A DNA stretch of 33,768 nt from Bacillota bacterium (lineage in GTDB: Bacteria; Bacillota; Sulfobacillia; JAJZYS01; JAJYTV01). Positions 1 through 8,175 of the stretch are shown here, piece by piece. The notes under the pieces were generated by a model. The model did no database searches. It was given only the letters and a program-made list of their open reading frames with translations, and was not told the DNA's origin. The translations under genes were made by a program, and so were the position numbers. Position 1 is the stretch's first letter; each line of letters opens with the position of its first letter. The stretch spans positions 1 through 33,768 of the forward strand of contig JAJYSZ010000029.1 of the NCBI GenBank assembly GCA_021793315.1, in the 5' to 3' direction.

Positions 1-10
1 CCATCCTTCC

Positions 11-961
11 GTGCCTCGTGCAGCCTTGAGCCTGTTCTGGCGGCCGATGGTCTTCGGATTCTACGAGAACCAGGGCACAGGTCCGGGGACGGCTTGGGCA
101 TCTCTTGTGGCCCACGCAAGGCAGATCCAGATCACCAGTCCGTACTGGTACCGCATCAACGCCTCCGGCAACCTGACAAACGACATGGCAGTCCCGCAGG
201 TGACCAAGTTCGCGCACAGCCATCGCAGCTACGTCTGGCCCTTGATCGGCAACTCCGGCACCGACCCCATGTACACTACCTCGACGCGCAGCCAGATGAT
301 CGGGACGATCGAGAGCCTCGTCAAGCGCCACGGCTACGACGGCGTCCTGATCGACTTCGAATTGCTGGCGCCCTATTCGCGCGACGATCTCTCCACCTTC
401 CTGAACGACCTCGGCAAGGCACTGCACCATCAGGGCAAGGGACTCGGTGTGGCGGTCTTCCCCAAGGTGGGCATCAGTCGCGACATGAGCTACCCCTACG
501 ACTACCCGGCGCTCGGCAAGGTCACGGACGCCGTGGTGATCATGGCCTACGACCACCACTACCAGGGCGGCCCGCCCGGTGCCGTGGCGCCGCTGCCGTG
601 GGTGCGCAGCAACGTCGACTTTGCGCTCGGCCACATCCCGAGCGAGCGCATCTACCTTGGCGTCGCCTCCTACGGCTACGACTGGATGAGCTCCGGCCAG
701 ACCAGCACGGTCACGACGCTGCAGGCCCAGGCCCTGCTCAAGAAGTACGGCATCTCGCCCACCTGGGACCCGACCTCCCAGGAGTACCACTTCAGCTACG
801 TCGACGGTGGACTGCACCACGACGTCTGGTACGAGGACCAGCGTTCCTTCGGCCAGAAACTGGCGCTCGCCAAGGCGTCGCGCCTGGGCGGCATTGCCCT
901 CTGGGAGCTCGGCGGGGAGAACCCGGACATCTGGACCCAGCTGCGGCACACGATCTTCTGA
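11..961 (+). CDS. Glycoside hydrolase family 18-like protein (YaaH/spore-germination type); 5' end may extend outside the window
   Basis: Motifs 'YDGVLIDFELL' (GH18 DxxDxE-like, degenerate), 'VVIMAYDHHY', 'GGIALWELGGENPDIW'. The start lies only 10 nt from the window edge, so the N-terminus is uncertain. Confidence 0.8.
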   Translation: MPRAALSLFWRPMVFGFYENQGTGPGTAWASLVAHARQIQITSPYWYRINASGNLTNDMAVPQVTKFAHSHRSYVWPLIGNSGTDPMYTTSTRSQMIGTIESLVKRHGYDGVLIDFELLAPYSRDDLSTFLNDLGKALHHQGKGLGVAVFPKVGISRDMSYPYDYPALGKVTDAVVIMAYDHHYQGGPPGAVAPLPWVRSNVDFALGHIPSERIYLGVASYGYDWMSSGQTSTVTTLQAQALLKKYGISPTWDPTSQEYHFSYVDGGLHHDVWYEDQRSFGQKLALAKASRLGGIALWELGGENPDIWTQLRHTIF

Positions 962-965
962 CACG

Positions 966-1769
966 TCAGGCAAGGAGGACCGCGCCGAGGACAACGAGCG
1001 CGGTCCCAGCCCAAGCGAGGGGCGTCGGACGTTCGCGCAGTCTCATATAGCCGAGTCCCGCGGCAAACAGCGGTGCCGTCTGACGCATCGCCACTGTGGG
1101 TGCCAGCGGCCCGAGGCGATAGGCGTAGAGGAGCAGCAGGTACGACGCGAGGCTCAGGGCGCCGAAGACCGGAGCCAGGCGATCCCCCGGACCGGTCGCC
1201 GCTCGCACGGCGAAGGGGGCTGTGAGCACGGTGGCGCCGGTGTAGAGCAGAGCGATGTAGAGCAGCGGCGGGGCATACTGCACGCCCCGGCTGTCGACGA
1301 AGGTGTAGGCGGCGATCAGCACGCCAATCCAGGCCACGCGCAGCAGGTCGCGCGGGCGTTCAGGCTTGCCCGACACGAGGACGCTGCCCAGCAGCACAAG
1401 CGCGATGGCGGCCCATGCGAGAGGCTGCTGGGTCTGGCCGAGCAGCACGAGGGCGGCCAGGGACGCCAGCAGCACGCCGCCTGCGCGCGAAAGCGTATAG
1501 GCCCAGTGAAGTTCACCTGTGCGGTAGGCGGCGGCCAGCGACGTGAAGTAGAGGGCGTGCACCACGGCGGTCGCCAGCAGGTATGGCCAGAGGTCCTCCC
1601 AGGCGGCGTCCCGCCAGAGTCCCACCGACAGCATCAGGGCCAGGACCGCGGAGGAGCCGGTGAGCAGCCACATGAACCTGAGACGCCCGCTCTCCTGCCG
1701 TGCCGCCGCGTTCCACAGGACATGCAGCACAGCGGAGGCGAGCGCCAGCAGCAGGGCCATCTGCGACAT
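966..1769 (-). CDS. EamA/DMT-family membrane transporter
   Basis: 267 aa with about 10 hydrophobic segments and an internal EamA-like repeat; SD-like ggaggtgatccc precedes ATG. Confidence 0.8.
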   Translation of the reverse strand: MSQMALLLALASAVLHVLWNAAARQESGRLRFMWLLTGSSAVLALMLSVGLWRDAAWEDLWPYLLATAVVHALYFTSLAAAYRTGELHWAYTLSRAGGVLLASLAALVLLGQTQQPLAWAAIALVLLGSVLVSGKPERPRDLLRVAWIGVLIAAYTFVDSRGVQYAPPLLYIALLYTGATVLTAPFAVRAATGPGDRLAPVFGALSLASYLLLLYAYRLGPLAPTVAMRQTAPLFAAGLGYMRLRERPTPLAWAGTALVVLGAVLLA

Positions 1770-1796
1770 GGGATCACCTCCCCGGCCGCAGCTCGC

Positions 1797-2099
1797 TCAG
1801 AGCTCGATCTGCGCCGACCAGCCGGCTTCGCGCAGCGGGCTCAGGGTCTCCTGCACGAACTTGCGGTGCCGAGGGTCCTCGATGTAGGCGGTGAAGTCCG
1901 CTGGCGACCGGAAATCGAGAGAGACGGCGTAGTCGGCGGGCACGCCGGAGCTGCCCGGCAATCGGAGCGCCGTGCCAACGTGGCCGTCGGCGACGGCTGG
2001 AATCTCCCTCAGCAGCTGCCGGAACGCGGCGTCGAGAGCGGCGACCTCTTCGGAGCGGACGCCCTCCTTGAACTTGAGCAGCAGGACATGGCGGATCAT
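1797..2099 (-). CDS. Dabb-family (stress-responsive alpha/beta barrel) protein
   Basis: 'MIRHVLLLKFKEG...ALRLPGSSGVPADYAVSLDFRSPADFTAYIEDPRHRKFVQETLSPL' is typical of Dabb proteins. Confidence 0.85.
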   Translation of the reverse strand: MIRHVLLLKFKEGVRSEEVAALDAAFRQLLREIPAVADGHVGTALRLPGSSGVPADYAVSLDFRSPADFTAYIEDPRHRKFVQETLSPLREAGWSAQIEL

Positions 2100-2110
2100 G
2101 GCGGACCTCC

Positions 2111-2896
2111 TCAGGAGATGATGTCGGCTGGCGCGGCAGTTGCGGTGTGGGTGCGGTAGGTTGCGAACGCCAGGGCTGTCGAGAGCCAGAGTACTGCCGG
2201 ACTGAGGACGATGCCGAGCAGCTGGCCCGACGTGCCGAGGACCTGCTCGATGAGCCCTGCCGCAAGGTCAATGACGATGGCGACCAACAGGACAAGTAGC
2301 CAGTGCCCGAAGCGCCCGCGTCCGTAGGCTGCCGCGAACGCCTGCGAAAAGGCCACGAGAACGGGGACCTGGTCGACGTAGACCTGCGCCTGGGCGGCCT
2401 GCATATAGGGCCCCACGGCCGCGACCAGCACGATGACGATGACGGCGAAGATGCCAAGCAGTCGGTAGACGTCCGTCAAGTTCAGGTTCGCAAGGGACGT
2501 GACGTGGCTGAGGCCCGTGAAGGCGCCCGTCACGGCGAGCAGGAGCAGGATGACGATCGTCAGCGCGATGCCGATCAGGAGGTTGACGCCGAACAGGCCC
2601 AAGGTGCGCCCCCACAGGCGGTAGCCGCGGGTCCAGAAGGCGCTGGGCGGATCCCCGCGCGCCGCCTCCCCCAGGGCGCCGAGCGCGGCGCCGTAGCCGA
2701 ACGCGAGCTCGGCTACGACCGCCAGGACGCCGATCAGCACCACAAGCCCGCCGGCCTGACCGGCGTGGGCGGCGGCGTCGATGGCGACCAGCCCCACGAT
2801 CAGCGCCGCCGCCACGATCGTCAGCAGCAGCTGGACGTAGACATCCGCCCTCGTACGTAAGATCCGGCCCCAAAGGGAAAAGATCGAGGAGACCAC
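2111..2896 (-). CDS. Polytopic membrane protein of unknown function
   Basis: 261 aa with multiple hydrophobic segments; no family recognised with certainty. Confidence 0.65.
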   Translation of the reverse strand: MVSSIFSLWGRILRTRADVYVQLLLTIVAAALIVGLVAIDAAAHAGQAGGLVVLIGVLAVVAELAFGYGAALGALGEAARGDPPSAFWTRGYRLWGRTLGLFGVNLLIGIALTIVILLLLAVTGAFTGLSHVTSLANLNLTDVYRLLGIFAVIVIVLVAAVGPYMQAAQAQVYVDQVPVLVAFSQAFAAAYGRGRFGHWLLVLLVAIVIDLAAGLIEQVLGTSGQLLGIVLSPAVLWLSTALAFATYRTHTATAAPADIIS

Positions 2897-3036
2897 CCGA
2901 CCACCCCTTCATGCATGAAAACGTCCCGCAGCCGGGCCCGGGATCACCATTCAGTTCGCCCAGGCGGCCTGTCGCTCCTTCGCCAAGGCAGCATCGGGCA
3001 CCGTCCCGCATAGCATCGAGTAGCGGGGGTGACCCA

Positions 3037-3309
3037 ATGGCCGGCGCTGCCGACGAGAAGCACCATGCCCTGAACCTGCGCGACCGCCGTCTGATGGAAC
3101 TGACGGGCGTGACCAAGGTGGAGTCGTTCGACGAGCACGAGATCGCCCTTTCCACGCAGCTCGGAGTACTTTCGGTCAAGGGTGAGAACCTGCACATCAA
3201 GCACCTTGACCTCGAAAACGGCGACCTCCAGCTGGATGGCACCATCCTGACGCTCAGCTACCAGCAGGAGAGCCGGCGCAAGGGGCGTCTGGGCAGGCTG
3301 ATCAGATGA
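3037..3309 (+). CDS. yabP: Sporulation protein YabP
   Basis: 'HALNLRDRRLMELTGVTKVESFDEHEIALSTQLGVLSVKGENLHIKHLDLENGDLQLDGTILTLSY' matches the YabP family; followed directly by yabQ. ORF track starts at 2911; ATG 3037 is the better start. Confidence 0.93.
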   Translation: MAGAADEKHHALNLRDRRLMELTGVTKVESFDEHEIALSTQLGVLSVKGENLHIKHLDLENGDLQLDGTILTLSYQQESRRKGRLGRLIR

Positions 3310-3617
3310 TCGATCTGCCGCTGCCGGAGCAGTTTGATCGCCTGCTGTGGGCGGCAGCCGTCGGTCTGTGCCTGGTGCCCCTTTGGTACCTTGTCGCGCG
3401 CACCTGCGGGCGACGAGGCTTCTGGCGCAGCTTTCTGGAATTCTGGCTGCTCGGCCTCCTGGGCGTCGGCGCTGCCGCGGCCCTCTTCGTCGGCACCCTG
3501 GGTGACCTTAGGGCCTACGTGCCGGTGGGATTTGCCGGCGGCGGCGCTCTCGCGGCAGGACTTCTGCACATTCTCCGGGCTCCCTGGCAGGAGACGAGGC
3601 ACAGGCACAGAATCTAA
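3306..3617 (+). CDS. yabQ: Spore cortex biosynthesis protein YabQ
   Basis: Hydrophobic 103 aa protein overlapping the yabP stop (ATGA); conserved gene order. Confidence 0.85.
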   Translation: MIDLPLPEQFDRLLWAAAVGLCLVPLWYLVARTCGRRGFWRSFLEFWLLGLLGVGAAAALFVGTLGDLRAYVPVGFAGGGALAAGLLHILRAPWQETRHRHRI

Positions 3618-3677
3618 TCCGACATTCTATCCACAAAGTGTGGACAAAATGTGGACAAGCAAGGAGGCGAGGCGCAA

Positions 3678-3926
3678 GTGCACCTGGAAATCAGGGGGGC
3701 AGAGCGCCTCAGCTTTCGGGAGCGGCAGGTGGTTACCCTGAAGGAGACAGGGGTACGCCAGGACGCCATCGCGCGTCAGCTCTCGTTGAGCGAGTCCAGT
3801 GTCGCCACCCTGCTCCATCGCGCCAAGACAAAGGGCTATCAGGTCGTCATCGTCATCGATGGTGACCCTCTGGCCTTGAACGACGACAGCTTGGAGGAGG
3901 AAGAGGAGATTGGCGAAGGCAGCTGA
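3678..3926 (+). CDS. Small helix-turn-helix protein (sigma region 4/LuxR-like HTH)
   Basis: 'LSFRERQVVTLKETGVRQDAIARQLSLSESSVATLLHRAKTKGYQ' HTH. GGAGG at 3663-3667 supports GTG 3678; the ORF track starts at GTG 3651. Confidence 0.75.
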   Translation: MHLEIRGAERLSFRERQVVTLKETGVRQDAIARQLSLSESSVATLLHRAKTKGYQVVIVIDGDPLALNDDSLEEEEEIGEGS

Positions 3927-4299
3927 CGCGATCGGCCTCGCAGTCCTCCGTGCACCGGCTCCTGCGCGCAAGGCGCCGGCGGAGAAGGAGGAACGGCAGA
4001 GCCAGCCCCGTCGCAAGGCGCGGCGCCGGGTGCGCCTGCGCTTCGGCCGCCTGATGTTCGCCGCGGCGATCGCCTACCTTGTGGGCGCAGGGGCGATCGG
4101 TGAGCTTCAGCTGCTGCACGTGCAGGCGCAGGAGAGCCAAGTACTCCAGAAGCTTCACGTGGTCAAGGGACATGCCGCACAGATGAAGACCGAGTTGCGC
4201 CAGCTGAGGACGCAGACGGGCGAGGCCGAGGCGGTGCGGCAGGTCTTGCACTACGCGCCCAAGAGTGGCGCACCCGTGGTGATCACGGTACAGCACTGA
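3910..4299 (+). CDS. divIC: Septum formation initiator, DivIC/FtsB family
   Basis: Basic N-terminus, one TM segment (LMFAAAIAYLVGAGAI), then a coiled coil; position after yabQ matches the conserved order. Confidence 0.8.
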   Translation: MAKAADAIGLAVLRAPAPARKAPAEKEERQSQPRRKARRRVRLRFGRLMFAAAIAYLVGAGAIGELQLLHVQAQESQVLQKLHVVKGHAAQMKTELRQLRTQTGEAEAVRQVLHYAPKSGAPVVITVQH

Positions 4300-4418
4300 A
4301 GTGTGGCGTTCGGCGGTAGCCGGGCGAACAAAAGGGAAGGCTCCCGTTCGGGACCGTAGGGGAGATGCCGCCCATACGGGGAAGAGCGATGTCGCATGCC
4401 ATACGAGGAGGATGTCCG

Positions 4419-4754
4419 GTGGGCAAGATTCTTGTGCTGCTGAACGCCGGTAAGGAGGATCCGACGCGCGTGCGCTCCGGACTTGGCTTCGCAGGCGTGG
4501 CGAGCCAACGCCCGGACGTGGACAAGGTCGCCCTCATCTTCTTCGGCAATGCGGTAGAATTGTTGACCGATCCCGAGTATGTCGGCACAGCGGAGAAGTT
4601 TATCGAGCGTGGCGTCCTGACGCTGGCCTGCCAGGCGCATGCAGAGCAGAAGCAGATCAAGGACCAACTGAGCCAGGGTCCCGTCACGCTGAAGTACGTC
4701 GGCGAGGACATCGTGCGGCTGATCAACGAAGGATACCAGGTCGTCAGCTTCTGA
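4419..4754 (+). CDS. DsrE-family-like protein
   Basis: 'VGKILVLLNAGKEDPTRVRSGLGFAG...KVALIFFGNAVELL...ACQAHAEQ..VKYVGEDIVRLINEGYQVVSF' resembles the DsrE/DsrF fold. SD gaggagg at 4405-4411 precedes GTG 4419. Confidence 0.75.
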   Translation: MGKILVLLNAGKEDPTRVRSGLGFAGVASQRPDVDKVALIFFGNAVELLTDPEYVGTAEKFIERGVLTLACQAHAEQKQIKDQLSQGPVTLKYVGEDIVRLINEGYQVVSF

Positions 4755-4957
4755 AGGGGAGCCCATCGCGCTCCGCCGGTGAGGCGAGGGGCGTCAAGCC
4801 GCCCGGTGCGGCCGCGTTCGCCACGCGGCCGGGGTCGGATCGGCCCGGCTTTCTACCTCCGAGAAGTTGGCCTGCGCTTGACTGGACGCGCAGGACCTCG
4901 CTAAACTTCGTATCAGAGGTATTGGGCGAATCAGCCCAGTTGGAAAGCGGGGAGACT

Positions 4958-5410
4958 TTGGCGGAGGAAGAGATCGTCGTTGGGTCCGTGGTCGAGGGCG
5001 TGGTGACCGGCATCACGCGCTTCGGCGCATTCGTGTTGCTCCCGGGCGGCAAGACAGGACTTGTCCACATCTCCGAAGTGGCGGATTCCTATGTCAACGA
5101 CATCAAGGAGTTCGTCAAGGAGCAGGACCAAGTCAAGGTCAAGGTTCTGTCGTACGACGGCAACCAGAAGATCGCTCTCTCCATCCGTCAGGCCAAGCCA
5201 GGCGCATCGGCCGTCCGTCCGCGCAGTGGAGGATTCAGCGGCGGCGGCGGCGGCGGCGGCGGTCATGGACGTGGACCCGCACGTCCGCAGAACTTCGAGG
5301 ACCGTCTGGCCCGGTTCATGAAGGAGAGCGAGGATAAGCAGGCGGACTTGCGCCGCCATCACGACTCGCGCCGGGGAGGTCACCACGGCCGCGGCGAAGG
5401 CTCGCTCTGA
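4958..5410 (+). CDS. yabR: S1 RNA-binding domain protein (YabR-like)
   Basis: 'VGSVVEGVVTGITRFGAFVLLPGGKTGLVHISEVADSYV...QVKVKVLSYDGNQKIALSIRQA' S1 domain, then a Gly-rich tail; located after divIC. Confidence 0.88.
   Translation: MAEEEIVVGSVVEGVVTGITRFGAFVLLPGGKTGLVHISEVADSYVNDIKEFVKEQDQVKVKVLSYDGNQKIALSIRQAKPGASAVRPRSGGFSGGGGGGGGHGRGPARPQNFEDRLARFMKESEDKQADLRRHHDSRRGGHHGRGEGSL
5240..5263 (+). repeat. (GGC)n microsatellite encoding the poly-Gly tail of the S1 protein
   Basis: Seven uninterrupted ggc units followed by ggt. Confidence 0.9.
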
Positions 5411-5427
5411 TTCGTAGCGGAACTTCC

Positions 5428-5454
5428 GGGCGTCCTTTCTGGGACGCCCTTTTT
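5428..5454 (+). terminator. Rho-independent terminator after yabR
   Basis: gggcgtcc-tttct-gggacgccc followed by ttttt. Confidence 0.9.
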
Positions 5455-5550
5455 ATGCCTCAGAGACCGGTGGCCTCTTGCGCAGCCTGGACCTGAATGG
5501 CAAATTAAGTATGCCAGTCCACAGAATTCGACAGAAAGGGCTCGCCGCCC

Positions 5551-5877
5551 ATGTTGGCAAAAGTTCAGGTGCAGGAGCGGACGATACGCGTGGCGCTGCC
5601 GGAAGGCACGGAGCGCACGGTCACCTTCCCAACTGCGATCGCACAGGTCGTGGGGTTTAGGGAGGTCGTCGCCGTCCGCTGTGAACCCGATGCCTACACG
5701 ATGCGAGACCGCAACGTATTCGGCGTCACCGACGTGTCCGGCGAGGTGTGGCGAGTGGACGCCCGGATCGCCGGCTCCGTCTGCACGGAGATCGCCGCGC
5801 AAGCGGAACGGCTGGTCGCATCCCTCTCAGACGGGCGTGTCGTTGCGCTTGATCCGATGACCGGAAAACTGCTCTAG
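5551..5877 (+). CDS. Hypothetical protein, 108 aa
   Basis: ATG preceded by gaaaggg; no recognised family. Confidence 0.6.
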   Translation: MLAKVQVQERTIRVALPEGTERTVTFPTAIAQVVGFREVVAVRCEPDAYTMRDRNVFGVTDVSGEVWRVDARIAGSVCTEIAAQAERLVASLSDGRVVALDPMTGKLL

Positions 5878-5887
5878 CCGAAGCGCT

Positions 5888-5935
5888 TTGCACGAGCGGC
5901 CGCCTTCTGGTACCATGTGCACAGATTTGTGCACA
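5888..5935 (+). promoter_or_regulatory. Candidate promoter and operator for the acyl-ACP-reductase-like gene
   Basis: TTGCAC (5888-5893), 17 nt, TACCAT (5911-5916), overlapped by TGTGCACA-GATT-TGTGCACA (5916-5935). Confidence 0.5.
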
Positions 5936-5954
5936 CGACGGGAGAGGTAGACTT

Positions 5955-7052
5955 TTGGAGCGCTTCGCTTTTATCCTCCATCCCCTGCGCTTCGTCGACT
6001 TCACCCGCAAGTACCCCGCGCTACGCCTGCTGTCCGAATCTTTCGTCGAGAAGGGTTTCAGCCATCTTCCGCCGTACAAGGCCTCCCACATCACGGGACT
6101 TCGCTCACCCACCGGCGTGGAGGCAGAGGGCTGGTTCATCGTCGTGCCCGTCTCCGCCAATCTCATGGTGAAGATGCCATTCCGCGAGGAGATCCTGCCG
6201 CGGCTCGTGCGCGCGGGCAGGGTAGCCGAGGATCTCGGCGCCCGCATCGTCGGACTCGGTGCGTTCACCAAGGTGGTGGGAGACAGGGGCGTCTCGGTGG
6301 CCAAGGCCCTGTCTGTCCCCGTCACGACCGGAAACTCCTATACGGCCGCGTCTGCCGTGGACGGAGCGCTGCTTGCGGCGGAGCGCATGGGCATCCCCGC
6401 ACAGGAGGCCGAGGCGTGCGTCGTGGGAGCCACCGGTGCGATCGGCCGCGCGGTTGCCGCGGCCTTGGCGGGTTCGGTGCGGCGGCTCAGCCTGATCGGT
6501 CGGCGCGTCGACAAGCTGCAGGCCATCAAGCGCAGCATCGACGATCTCGGCACCTACACGGACGTCACGATCGGCACCGACGCGCGGGTCGCGGCCAAGA
6601 CGGCCGACGTCGTCCTGACGGTCTCGTCGGCCACGGGCGTGCTGCTTGAGCCGGAGGACCTGAGGCCGGGGTCGGTGGTCTGTGACGTGGCACGGCCGCG
6701 CAACGTGTCGGAGAAGGTGTACGAGCGGCGCCGCGACGTCCTCGTGATCGACGGCGGCGTCATCGCGGTGCCGGGCAAGGTGGACTTCCACTTCGACTTC
6801 GGCTTCCCGCCCGGCTACGCCGAGGCATGCATCGCGGAGACGATGATCCTGACGCTCGAAAAGCGCTACGAGCCGTACACGCTCGGCCTCGACATCAGGC
6901 CGGAGCGGGTGCGGGAGATTCGTGAGCTCGCCCGCCGCAACGGCTTCTCGGTCGCGGGGTTCCGCCGCTTCGAGCGTGCGATCCCCGAGGCGGAGATCGA
7001 CGCGATCCGCGAGGAGGCGGAGCGCAGCCTGCGCCGCTCGACCAGCGCCTGA
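5955..7052 (+). CDS. Acyl-ACP reductase-like oxidoreductase (cyanobacterial AAR family)
   Basis: 'GLGAFTKVVGDRG...VTTGNSYTAASAVDGA...ACVVGATGAIGRAVAAAL' and 'ACIAETMILTLE' parallel cyanobacterial AAR (GGFSSIV..TTGNTHTAY..VCGATGDIGSAV..ACFAEAMLLEFE), including the Cys. TTG start with gggagagg SD. Confidence 0.8.
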   Translation: MERFAFILHPLRFVDFTRKYPALRLLSESFVEKGFSHLPPYKASHITGLRSPTGVEAEGWFIVVPVSANLMVKMPFREEILPRLVRAGRVAEDLGARIVGLGAFTKVVGDRGVSVAKALSVPVTTGNSYTAASAVDGALLAAERMGIPAQEAEACVVGATGAIGRAVAAALAGSVRRLSLIGRRVDKLQAIKRSIDDLGTYTDVTIGTDARVAAKTADVVLTVSSATGVLLEPEDLRPGSVVCDVARPRNVSEKVYERRRDVLVIDGGVIAVPGKVDFHFDFGFPPGYAEACIAETMILTLEKRYEPYTLGLDIRPERVREIRELARRNGFSVAGFRRFERAIPEAEIDAIREEAERSLRRSTSA

Positions 7053-7071
7053 GCCGGTTCTCGGCGACCTT

Positions 7072-7102
7072 TTGTGCCCTCTGCCTGAGGCAGAGGGCAC
7101 AA
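7072..7102. terminator. Bidirectional rho-independent terminator
   Basis: Perfect 14-bp stem ttgtgccctctgcc-tga-ggcagagggcacaa between convergent genes. Confidence 0.85.
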
Positions 7103-7103
7103 T

Positions 7104-7373
7104 TTATTGGCGGCCCTTCGTGCGCTGCAGCACCCGGCGGGTGTAGACCGACTGCCAGATCTCCTGCGCCACGAAGAGGAGCACCAGGAGGAAGGCCACC
7201 GGCAGGATCCCTGTCGGAAGCGCCTTGCGCAGCCACAGGATGATGCCGAGCGCCCCCAGGAAGAGCGCGAACCAGGACCAGTAGGCAAGTCTCAGGGCGA
7301 AGCGGCGTTCCTTCTCGGGAAGGTCCGACAGCGATGCCATGCAGTCCGTCCCCCTTTCAAGGCGTTGCGGCAC
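7104..7373 (-). CDS. Small membrane protein, two TM segments, unknown function
   Basis: 89 aa with hydrophobic segments 'WSWFALFLGALGIILW' and 'GILPVAFLLVLLFVA'; SD aaggggg. Confidence 0.6.
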   Translation of the reverse strand: MPQRLERGTDCMASLSDLPEKERRFALRLAYWSWFALFLGALGIILWLRKALPTGILPVAFLLVLLFVAQEIWQSVYTRRVLQRTKGRQ

Positions 7374-8175
7374 TTCGAAGGAAGTTCAGGATCTCCCTGT
7401 TCGTCTCCTCGCCGAGCTCGTAGTGGAAGAGATGCGAGGAACGCTGGCCCTCGAGCAGGCGGAAGCGCGCGCCGGGGATGGCGTCCGCCACCTCCTTGCC
7501 ATATTCCCATGGGGTCATGAGGTCGCGTTCTCCGCCGAGCACAAGACAGGGCAGGCGCAGATGCGCGAGCCGGGACAGGCGATCCGTGTCGCGGGCCAGG
7601 GATAGGTAGTGCGCCATGGTCTCGTCGCTGACCGAGCGGCTGCCGCGCAGGCCGAGGCCGCCGCCGCCGCTTTCATCCAAGCCTGCGATCAGGGCGCGTG
7701 AGGCCATGAAGTAGGGGAGCATGGCGAGACGATCCTCGAGCGGCTGGCGGACGATGAGCGAGACGATGCGGCTGCGGAGCTCGAGAAAGCTGTCCTGGCG
7801 GCCCCAGGTCGCGAGCAGGATCAGGGAGGCGGTGCGCGAGGGCTCGAGCATGGCCATCTCCTGGGCGACGGCGGAGCCGAGGGACTGGCCGAGGATGTGG
7901 CAGCGGCCCACGCCCAGCGCGTCAAGTGCCGCGAACGCGTAGCCGGCGAGATCCTGGACGTCCTGCGGCAGGGTGCCCGTCGCCAGCCCGAGCCCCGGGT
8001 AGTCCAGCGAGAGGGCGCGGTACCCCGCGGCCTGCAGCGCGCGACCCTGGAGGCCGAGCGCCATGCGATCGGCGCCGGCGCCGGGCAGGAGCAGCACCAC
8101 GTCCCCCGCGTGGCCGAACTCCTGCAAGCTGGCTCGCCTGCCGTCGCGCAACTCCGCTTCGCGATGGCTGCTCAC
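7357..8175 (-). CDS. Alpha/beta-fold hydrolase
   Basis: 'LLLPGAG', nucleophile elbow 'GQSLGSAVAQ', 'GERDLMTPWEYG'. Confidence 0.88.
   Translation of the reverse strand: MSSHREAELRDGRRASLQEFGHAGDVVLLLPGAGADRMALGLQGRALQAAGYRALSLDYPGLGLATGTLPQDVQDLAGYAFAALDALGVGRCHILGQSLGSAVAQEMAMLEPSRTASLILLATWGRQDSFLELRSRIVSLIVRQPLEDRLAMLPYFMASRALIAGLDESGGGGLGLRGSRSVSDETMAHYLSLARDTDRLSRLAHLRLPCLVLGGERDLMTPWEYGKEVADAIPGARFRLLEGQRSSHLFHYELGEETNREILNFLRSAATP

Noticed and set aside
807-2159. 450 aa plus-strand ORF across the EamA and Dabb genes
   Set aside because: Low-complexity shadow of two minus-strand genes with recognised families.
4290-4420. Structured leader (riboswitch or T-box) before the DsrE-like gene
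   Set aside because: Several small hairpins can be drawn, but no conserved riboswitch or T-box motif is recognisable.
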